A stretch of 30,360 nt of DNA from an uncultured bacterium (lineage in GTDB: Bacteria; Bacillota; Clostridia; Peptostreptococcales; Anaerovoracaceae), in assembly GCA_905214195.1 (NCBI GenBank), contig CAJMLH010000021.1, forward strand, positions 1-30,360, read 5' to 3'. Position numbers and translations under genes: made by a program. Below are positions 24,423 through 30,360 of the stretch, in pieces. Position 1 is the first letter of the stretch; each line of letters opens with the position of its first letter. A model generated the notes under the pieces. That model was not told the origin of the DNA. It was given only the letters and a program-made list of their open reading frames with translations, and made no database searches.

Positions 24423-25019
24423 CTATCTTTCCTCCGTGTACTGCAAAAATTCTTCATTATATATTCTCACTTGCTTCATTGCAGCGCTTCCATCATGACC
24501 GGGATATATGGTATAAGAATCCGGCCATGATGATATTATATTTCTGCATGTATCTATCATCTCTTCTTCTGAGCCATCCGCAAGGTCTGTTCTGCCAAGA
24601 TCAGTATCGAATATCGTGTCTCCGGTAAATACAATTCTGCTTTCAGGTATTTCTATACATACGGAACCGTGGGTATGTCCGGGAGTTTCTATGATTTTCA
24701 GTCTCATCCCCTCAAGGTCTATAATATCACCGTTATTTAAAATTATATCCGTTTTTCCTTTGTAAATCAATGAATCCGCAAAGCTCATCATTACAGGGCA
24801 ATTTAATCGATCTGCAATCTTTGCTGCTCCTCCTGTATGGTCATGGTGATGATGTGTAAGTATTATTCCCTTTAAATTAAGGTTTTCTTCTTCTATATAT
24901 TTTATAAATTTCATAGGCTCATAACCGGGATCTATTATATAACATTCTCCGCCTTTTCTTAAGCTTATAATATAGCCGTTGCTTTGAAGACTGCCTCCCA
25001 CAAATCTCTTTATTTTCAA
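24423..25019 (-). CDS. MBL-fold metallo-hydrolase (glyoxalase II-like)
   Basis: About 198 residues. The metal ligands are complete: LTHHHHDHTGG, ETPGHTHGSVC, FTGDTIFDTDLGRTD and IYPGHDG. The group includes thioesterases related to hydroxyacylglutathione hydrolase. An ATG exists at 25040 but has no ribosome site. A TTG at 25019 has AAAGGA nine bases before it and follows a plausible promoter whose start falls near 25034, so TTG is my choice. It is co-transcribed with the HAD phosphatase gene. Confidence 0.88.
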   Translation of the reverse strand: MKIKRFVGGSLQSNGYIISLRKGGECYIIDPGYEPMKFIKYIEEENLNLKGIILTHHHHDHTGGAAKIADRLNCPVMMSFADSLIYKGKTDIILNNGDIIDLEGMRLKIIETPGHTHGSVCIEIPESRIVFTGDTIFDTDLGRTDLADGSEEEMIDTCRNIISSWPDSYTIYPGHDGSAAMKQVRIYNEEFLQYTEER

Positions 25020-25040
25020 TTGAACTATTCCTTTCTGCAT

Positions 25041-25069
25041 GATATAAAGATTGTATAAAGGGTTGTAAA
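25041..25069 (-). promoter_or_regulatory. Probable promoter of the MBL-HAD pair
   Basis: The minus strand has -35 TTTACA (25064-25069), a 17-nt spacer and -10 TATATC (25041-25046). The start near 25034 would give a very short leader carrying just the AAAGGA site. The -35 overlaps that of the divergent trkA promoter. Confidence 0.45.
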
Positions 25070-25090
25070 AATTTTTCTATATGCTACAAT
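25063..25090 (+). promoter_or_regulatory. Probable promoter of trkA-trkH-trkH
   Basis: The plus strand has -35 TTGTAA (25063-25068), a 16-nt spacer and -10 TACAAT (25085-25090), giving a start near 25097 and a leader of about 53 nt. Confidence 0.5.
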
Positions 25091-25149
25091 ATATGATACA
25101 ACATTTTTTCTAAAATGTCTTTTATTTTGCAATTAAAGAGGTAAAAAAA

Positions 25150-26511
25150 ATGAAAGTTGCCATAGTAGGCGCAGGAAAATTGGGAATAAAGGTCGCAACA
25201 GCCCTCCTTGAGGGTGACCACGAAATAACGGTCATTGACATATTGGATTCCGTGCTTAACAGAATATCACAGCAGATGGATGTAATGACCGTAAACGGAA
25301 GCGGAAAAAACATCGATATATTAAAGCAGTGTGAAATAGATAAATTCGACTTTCTGCTTGCTTCAACCGACAGCGATGAAGATAATATGCTGATAGCGTC
25401 TTTTGCCAAAAAATTGGGATGTTCGAGGGTAATAGCAAGAATCAGAGCGCCGGAGAACATGAAACAGGTTGACTTCATTAAAGAGAATCTCAATATAGAT
25501 CATGTGGTTAATCCTGACTACTCAATTACAATGGAGATATATAAATACCTTGTAGAAAAATACACCCTGACTAACGGAATCTTTTCAAGCGGCAAAGTAG
25601 CTATGGTACAGTTTTCTGTAAGGAAAATGAAGAAACTGGCCGGACTTTCAATGATAGATGTCAGAAAAATCTTTCCTAATATGCTTATTGTAGCAATTTC
25701 ACGAAACGGTAAGATAATAATTCCTCACGGCCAAACTATTATAGAGCTTTCAGATACTATTTATCTTATAGGTGAAAAAACTGAAATTCATGACCTTCAC
25801 AAGAAAGTTTACGAAAAAGGTAAGTATACCAATCTTCAAAAGGTAATGATTATCGGCGGCGGAAAAACAGGTTTTTATCTTGCAGACAAGCTTTCTGAAT
25901 TCGGTATAGCAGTTAAGGTTATCGAAAAAGATAAAGATAGGTGTTATTACCTTTCCACCCATTTAGACGATGTTATGATTCTTCACGGAGATGCTACCGA
26001 TACTTCACTCTTAGAGGAAGAAAACTTGGATGAAATGGACGCATTTGTTACCGCCACAGGTCTGGATGAAGAAAATTTACTGTTAGCTCTGATGGCTAAG
26101 CAGCACGGCATAGAAGATGTAATATCAAAGGTAAGCCGTCAAAGTTACAAAGACCTTATTGAAAAATTGGGAATCGACATGGCTCTTAACCCTCTTGACA
26201 TAGTAGCCAGCATTATACTTCGATATATACAAGGTTCAAAAAGAATTGTTTCTTCACTGCTCATACAGGGACAAGCAGAAATAACAGAAATAGTAGCCTC
26301 CAACACCATGAAGTTTACCGATGTTCCGCTCAGCGAGCTTGATTTGCCTGACGGAGTCATAATCGCTGCAATACACAGAGGAAACAATGTGATAATACCT
26401 GATGGCAAAACTACCATCTTAGCAAACGATAAGGTCACAATATTTTGTCTGCTTTCAGACCTTGCAGAGCTTGAGGCTCTCTTCAAGCCAAAAAAAGGAT
26501 TTCATATTTAA
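25150..26511 (+). CDS. trkA: TrkA, NAD-binding regulatory subunit of potassium uptake
   Basis: 453 residues made of two RCK units. Each has a Rossmann NAD-binding half and a TrkA-C half. Nucleotide motifs are GAGKLG near residue 7 (IVGAGKLGIKVA) and GGGKTG near 237 (MIIGGGKTGFYLA). It binds the cytoplasmic face of TrkH and gates it with nucleotides; some Bacillota homologues also bind c-di-AMP at the C-terminal halves. The start follows AAAGAGG. It leads an operon with two trkH genes, 21 nt apart from the first. Confidence 0.95.
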   Translation: MKVAIVGAGKLGIKVATALLEGDHEITVIDILDSVLNRISQQMDVMTVNGSGKNIDILKQCEIDKFDFLLASTDSDEDNMLIASFAKKLGCSRVIARIRAPENMKQVDFIKENLNIDHVVNPDYSITMEIYKYLVEKYTLTNGIFSSGKVAMVQFSVRKMKKLAGLSMIDVRKIFPNMLIVAISRNGKIIIPHGQTIIELSDTIYLIGEKTEIHDLHKKVYEKGKYTNLQKVMIIGGGKTGFYLADKLSEFGIAVKVIEKDKDRCYYLSTHLDDVMILHGDATDTSLLEEENLDEMDAFVTATGLDEENLLLALMAKQHGIEDVISKVSRQSYKDLIEKLGIDMALNPLDIVASIILRYIQGSKRIVSSLLIQGQAEITEIVASNTMKFTDVPLSELDLPDGVIIAAIHRGNNVIIPDGKTTILANDKVTIFCLLSDLAELEALFKPKKGFHI

Positions 26512-26532
26512 CTAAAACAGAAAGGCTTTCTA

Positions 26533-28002
26533 ATGTTTCAAAAAATTGGAACTGTTCTTAAGATTGAGGGGATAATGTTGCTGGTTTTGGCTGCGTCCAT
26601 GACAGCTCCCCTCATAATTGCTTTTATGAACAAAGAAACTGCTGCAATCCGTGCTTTTGTTACAGTAATTGCAGCATGTATCATCATCAGTTTTATAATA
26701 CGCCGATTTTTCTATTCTTTCCATTATAAGCTTAAAGGAAGGAATGGTTTTTTTATTGTTGCGGCAAGTTGGTTTATCGCATCGTTGATTGGTGCAGCTC
26801 CTTTTATGATATCAGGAGCAATCCCCGGATTTTTTGACGCATTCTTTGAATCGGCTTCAGGTTTCAGCACTACCGGCGCTTCAATACTTACAGATGTGGA
26901 AGTACTTCCACGCTCTATTTTATTTTGGCGTTCCTTTACTCACTGGCTGGGTGGAATGGGAATCATAGTATTCATTACCGCTCTCATACCTGCTTTTGGC
27001 ATAAATGGTCAGATAGTTGCAAATGCCGAAACCACAGGCCCTACAAAGAGCAAAATTTCAGCTAAGTTTTCCGACAATTCCAAGGGTGTATATTTTGTAT
27101 ACATAATAATGACAGCAGCAGAAACTATCCTACTGATGTTCGGCGGGCTTCCACTTTATGATGCACTGGTTCATACATTCGGAACAGTAGGAACAGGAGG
27201 TCTTTCCATATATAATTCCAGCATAGCCCACTATGATAATTTATATGTTGAAATTGTTATCGCAATCTTCATGTTCCTTGCAGCTATAAACTTCAACTTA
27301 TTTTATCTAATCAAACGGCGAGGTGTGTTGCAGGTTTTCAAAGATGAGGAGACTAAGTTTTATACGACTGTAACCTTAACTGCCGGTCTTCTGATTGCAA
27401 TATATAATTTTGCATTTGACAGCTTTTCACATTTAGGCGAAAAACTTTCCAATGCTTTTTTCCAGGTTATATCAATTTTGACAACCACAGGTTATGCTAC
27501 TGATGATTATGACGCATGGCCTACTTTCTCAAGAATGATAATACTGGCATTGTTTTTCATCGGAGGATGTTCGTCATCTACAGGCGGAGGTATAAAATGC
27601 GTTCGTGTTTTAATCGGACTTAAAATAGTAAGGCGCAGTATTTCATTAAAAATACATCCTAACAGAATAACTCCACTTACATTAAACGCTACAGAACTTG
27701 GAAGCGGCACTGCCATCAAGATATCAAACTTTATTTTCACATATATATTCACGCTTTTTGCAGGACTCCTGCTTATTTTCCTTGATGGATTCGACTTTAT
27801 GACTAATCTTTCAGCAACGGCTTCCTGCCTTGGTAATATCGGTCCCGGGTTCAACCTGGTTGGACCTACAATGAACTATTCGATATTTTCACCATTCTCA
27901 AAGCTTGTATGTTCAATGCTGATGATAATAGGAAGACTCGAACTTTACACAGTTCTCATACTATTTTCAAAGAATTACTGGAATCCGAACAGAGCAAGAT
28001 AA
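26533..28002 (+). CDS. trkH: TrkH potassium transporter subunit, first copy
   Basis: 489 residues with the four membrane-loop-membrane repeats of the Trk/Ktr/HKT superfamily. The four filter loops each hold the expected glycine: GFSTTGAS (Gly115), VGTGGLS, LTTTGYAT and NIGPGF. The HWLGGMGIIVF and FIGGCSSSTGGGIK segments are typical. It forms the K+-conducting pore with TrkA. The ribosome site AGAAAGG lies within a small inverted repeat AGAAAG-G-CTTTCT just before the ATG. Confidence 0.95.
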   Translation: MFQKIGTVLKIEGIMLLVLAASMTAPLIIAFMNKETAAIRAFVTVIAACIIISFIIRRFFYSFHYKLKGRNGFFIVAASWFIASLIGAAPFMISGAIPGFFDAFFESASGFSTTGASILTDVEVLPRSILFWRSFTHWLGGMGIIVFITALIPAFGINGQIVANAETTGPTKSKISAKFSDNSKGVYFVYIIMTAAETILLMFGGLPLYDALVHTFGTVGTGGLSIYNSSIAHYDNLYVEIVIAIFMFLAAINFNLFYLIKRRGVLQVFKDEETKFYTTVTLTAGLLIAIYNFAFDSFSHLGEKLSNAFFQVISILTTTGYATDDYDAWPTFSRMIILALFFIGGCSSSTGGGIKCVRVLIGLKIVRRSISLKIHPNRITPLTLNATELGSGTAIKISNFIFTYIFTLFAGLLLIFLDGFDFMTNLSATASCLGNIGPGFNLVGPTMNYSIFSPFSKLVCSMLMIIGRLELYTVLILFSKNYWNPNRAR

Positions 28003-28014
28003 AAGAGGTTTTTT

Positions 28015-29490
28015 ATGGGACTTAATTTCAGATCTATATTAAAAGTATTTGGTATAATGACCTTGATAGAAGGTATGTTTATGTTGCCTGCATCCGCCAT
28101 AGGACTCCGTTACGAGGAGTGGGATGCTGCCGGCTCATTGTTTACAATTGCCATAATATGTATCTCTATCGGTTTTGTACTGCTTACTCAACTTCGCTTT
28201 GATAAAATCATTCTCAGAACAAGAGACGGATATTTCATGGCCTTTGCAAGCTGGGTATATTGTTCAATTTTAGGTGCGATGCCTCTTTATACATGTGGAA
28301 TGAATTTTTCTTTCATAAACTGCCTTTTTGAGTCCGTTGCAGGTTTTTCAACTACAGAATGCAATGTTTTGGATATAGGCTTACTACCCAACTGCATGCT
28401 TATATGGAGAGGTTTCTGTCACTGGTTGGGCGGAATGGGGATATTGGTTCTCCTCATATCCATATTCCCGCTATGGGGAATAAACAACCAGTCTCTTGCA
28501 AAAGCTGAGGCTCCCGGTTCAGAATCCGTAAAATTGGAATCTAAATCTACTGATATGGGGAAATTTCTTTACACCTCTTATCTTACTTTGTCCGTTATTG
28601 AATTTTTGCTTTTGCTCGTTGGTCCAATGGATTGGTTTAATGCACTTTTGGCTACATGCAGCAGTATCAGCACAGCCGGACTCATAATAACTCCGGGGTC
28701 TGCCTGGATGTATCATACATTGTATTCGCAAGTTGTAATCATGATATTCTCAATACTGTCCTCACTTAATTTTGTAATATACTTCCTTGTTGCAAGAAAA
28801 AAAATAAAGGATATATTCAAAAATAGTGAGATAAGAATGTTTTTCGTCATAATAGGAATCTCTACCGTCCTTGTGGCTCTCAGCCTAAGAATAAGCGGCA
28901 CATACGGCAATATATGGCAAGCCGTAAAAGACGGACTATTCCAAGTAGTTTCTTTTATTACAACATCGGGATATTTCGTATGCGATTATACATCATGGCC
29001 TGCCTTTGCAACAGCAGTGCTTATAATATTGCTTTTCATAGGAGGCTGTTCTTTCTCCACATCGGGTTCTTTGAAAGTCATCCGTGTCATGGTATTGTTT
29101 AAATTGATAAAACGAGGTTTCTTGCAGCAAATACATCCTAATGTAGTAAAAGCAGTAATGCTGGATGAAAGAACTCCGGTATCTGCAAAGATGGCATCTT
29201 CCATCGCTTCCCATACAATATTGTTTTTTACAATATTTATGCTGGGTTGTATCTTACTATCATTTAACAATTTTGATATGGAAACTACTGTTACTACTTC
29301 GATAGGCATGTTTTCCAACACCGGAATGGCTCTCGGTATTCCGGGATGCTCAGGTTATTTTGGAATGTTTAACGAATTTTCACAGGTTGTAATGTGCTTT
29401 CTTATGATTGCCGGAAGACTTGAAATGTACGCATTGGTAATCTTCTTTTCAAAATCATTCTGGAAACCCGACATGGCCGTTCATATCTAA
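28015..29490 (+). CDS. TrkH-like potassium transporter subunit, second copy with altered filter
   Basis: 491 residues, a tandem paralogue of the preceding gene 12 nt away, with the same overall layout (CHWLGGMGILVLL, FIGGCSFSTSGSLK). Filter loops 2 to 4 keep their glycine (STAGLI, TTSGYFV, SNTGMAL). In loop 1 the motif reads GFSTTECN, so residue 115 is Glu (codon GAA at 28357-28359) where the first copy has Gly115. The frame is intact and ends cleanly, and a terminator follows, so it appears functional rather than decaying. Its ion preference may differ. Confidence 0.92.
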   Translation: MGLNFRSILKVFGIMTLIEGMFMLPASAIGLRYEEWDAAGSLFTIAIICISIGFVLLTQLRFDKIILRTRDGYFMAFASWVYCSILGAMPLYTCGMNFSFINCLFESVAGFSTTECNVLDIGLLPNCMLIWRGFCHWLGGMGILVLLISIFPLWGINNQSLAKAEAPGSESVKLESKSTDMGKFLYTSYLTLSVIEFLLLLVGPMDWFNALLATCSSISTAGLIITPGSAWMYHTLYSQVVIMIFSILSSLNFVIYFLVARKKIKDIFKNSEIRMFFVIIGISTVLVALSLRISGTYGNIWQAVKDGLFQVVSFITTSGYFVCDYTSWPAFATAVLIILLFIGGCSFSTSGSLKVIRVMVLFKLIKRGFLQQIHPNVVKAVMLDERTPVSAKMASSIASHTILFFTIFMLGCILLSFNNFDMETTVTTSIGMFSNTGMALGIPGCSGYFGMFNEFSQVVMCFLMIAGRLEMYALVIFFSKSFWKPDMAVHI

Positions 29491-29549
29491 ACAACCAATA
29501 CAAACTTTTAAAAATATAAACAATAAGTTTAATAATATTTACAAGTTCA

Positions 29550-29581
29550 GGGCAGTATATACTTACTGCTCTTTTTATTTT
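29550..29581 (+). terminator. Terminator of the trk operon
   Basis: The stem GGGCAGTA/TACTGCTC (29550-29557 and 29564-29571, one G-U pair) is followed by TTTTTATTTT. It lies about 60 nt after the second trkH. Confidence 0.85.
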
Positions 29582-29631
29582 CACAAATATAACCTGTTCC
29601 TTAAGATACATATAAAATTTAGGAGGATAAA

Positions 29632-30036
29632 ATGCTTGTAAAAGATTTGATGTCTACTTCCGTTATTTCTGTAAAGCCGGAGGATACTTTTGATCAAATA
29701 AGTTTTATAATGCGGTGTGAAGATATCGGTATAGTTCCCGTATGCGACGGACAAAATCACATTCTTGGCGTAATAACTGACAGAGATATGCTTATGCGGC
29801 GAGAAAAGGGGCAAACCGCTCAAACACTTATGACACCCTCGCCCATAACTGTCAACTCAGGAGACGACATACATCAGGCTGCGTTGAAGTTTTCAAAATA
29901 CGGAATTCGCCGGCTGCCGGTTATAGACGGAGGTCGACTTGCAGGAATGTTGACTTTTAAAGACATGGCTAAGAAAAAGTTTCTAACAGCTGAAATCGGA
30001 CATATAATATACAATATATGTAATCACAACCAATAA
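29632..30036 (+). CDS. Two-CBS-domain protein
   Basis: 134 residues consisting of two CBS motifs (about 1-57 and 66-120), with the usual DLMS..VISVKPEDT, ILGVITDRDM, LMTPSPITVNSGDD and RRLPVIDGGRLAGMLTFKDM. Stand-alone CBS proteins bind adenine nucleotides and act as energy or redox sensors. The start has AGGAGG eight bases ahead. It is separated from the trk operon by a terminator, so it has its own promoter in 29582-29631, not clearly visible. A role next to potassium transport is inference. Confidence 0.93.
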   Translation: MLVKDLMSTSVISVKPEDTFDQISFIMRCEDIGIVPVCDGQNHILGVITDRDMLMRREKGQTAQTLMTPSPITVNSGDDIHQAALKFSKYGIRRLPVIDGGRLAGMLTFKDMAKKKFLTAEIGHIIYNICNHNQ

Positions 30037-30059
30037 AAAAGAGGCTATATGCCTCTTTT
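30037..30059. terminator. Bidirectional terminator between the CBS gene and the lipoprotein gene
   Basis: The perfect stem AAAAGAGGC/GCCTCTTTT (30037-30045 and 30051-30059) has a 5-nt loop. T-runs on both strands let it end the CBS transcript (plus) and the convergent lipoprotein transcript (minus). Confidence 0.85.
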
Positions 30060-30360
30060 ATTCATTGCTCTTGTCATCATCTTTTGTATTGCCACCATCC
30101 ATCAAATCGCCGTCTTTTTTCATATCTTTATCTTTTTTCATATCATCATCTGCTTTGCCTGAGTCTGTAGCATCCCCTATTACTCCTCCGTCTTCAGGTT
30201 CGACAACACCCTGATTGAGATTGCTTGAATCTCCTTCTCGCTCCTGCTCTGTCCTTGTATCAGTATTGTCCTCTATCATATCTTTCATGTCTTTTTCATC
30301 TCTGCTGCAACCGGTAAGCCCTACCATGACAGTAAGCATCAATGTCAAAAAAATTATTAC
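30058..30360 (-). CDS. Small acidic lipoprotein, 5' end beyond the window
   Basis: At least 100 residues are visible, in frame to the window edge. The first visible codons (VIIFLTLMLTVMVGLTGC) are a signal peptide ending in a lipobox LTGC, so the true start lies just outside; the in-frame TTG at 30348 is not needed. After the lipid cysteine comes a low-complexity acidic tail rich in Asp, Glu, Lys and Met (for example KKDKDMKKDGD). I do not recognise a family. The stop overlaps the bidirectional terminator by two bases. Confidence 0.75.
   Translation of the reverse strand, partial: VIIFLTLMLTVMVGLTGCSRDEKDMKDMIEDNTDTRTEQEREGDSSNLNQGVVEPEDGGVIGDATDSGKADDDMKKDKDMKKDGDLMDGGNTKDDDKSNE

Overview
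The window reads as chromosomal DNA of a low-GC, endospore-forming member of the Clostridia (Bacillota). This rests on a yunB sporulation gene, the HslVU-CodY gene order, a complete D-alanylation (dlt) operon typical of Gram-positive walls, AT-rich intergenic DNA, strong GGAGG-type ribosome binding sites and consensus TTGACA-N17-TATAAT promoters. The amino-acid importers, a sigma-54 arginine-type regulator and CodY suggest an amino-acid-fermenting anaerobe. I cannot name the genus. I see no insertion sequence, phage gene or CRISPR array.

Almost everything up to about 25.0 kb is on the minus strand. The left edge (1-58) is a truncated tRNA-Val with tandem promoters. Positions 183-474 hold a probable structured RNA, with a promoter buried in the 3' end of the next gene. 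Positions 437-4478 are an operon for an arginine-derivative (deiminase/DDAH-like) enzyme, a RocB-like M20 peptidase and an AGCS sodium:amino-acid symporter. A near-perfect -24/-12 sigma-54 promoter (4538-4554) lies upstream, and the matching sigma-54 activator is next door (4749-6155). Next come yigZ, hflX and yunB (6207-8760).

Positions 8843-16559 are a housekeeping block, transcribed yraN, comM/yifB, dprA, topA, hslV, hslU, codY, ending in a clear terminator. Positions 16839-21112 are the dlt operon in the order dltA-dltB-dltC-dltD plus a 53-aa dltX. dltX is too short for usual gene finders and overlaps the end of dltD. The dlt promoter is covered by a 9+9 bp inverted repeat, and the dltA ribosome binding site is a run of nine G. 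Positions 21207-23405 encode a polar amino-acid ABC importer (binding lipoprotein, permease, ATPase). A HAD phosphatase and an MBL-fold hydrolase follow (23589-25019).

From 25.15 kb the strand switches to plus: trkA and two tandem trkH paralogues form a potassium-uptake operon. The second TrkH carries Glu in place of the conserved glycine of the first selectivity-filter loop. A two-CBS-domain protein follows. The right edge is a 5'-truncated acidic lipoprotein gene on the minus strand.

The items most worth a second look are the candidate RNA at the left edge, the sigma-54 arginine-derivative operon, the overlapping dltX, the G9 tract and operator controlling dlt, and the TrkH filter substitution.
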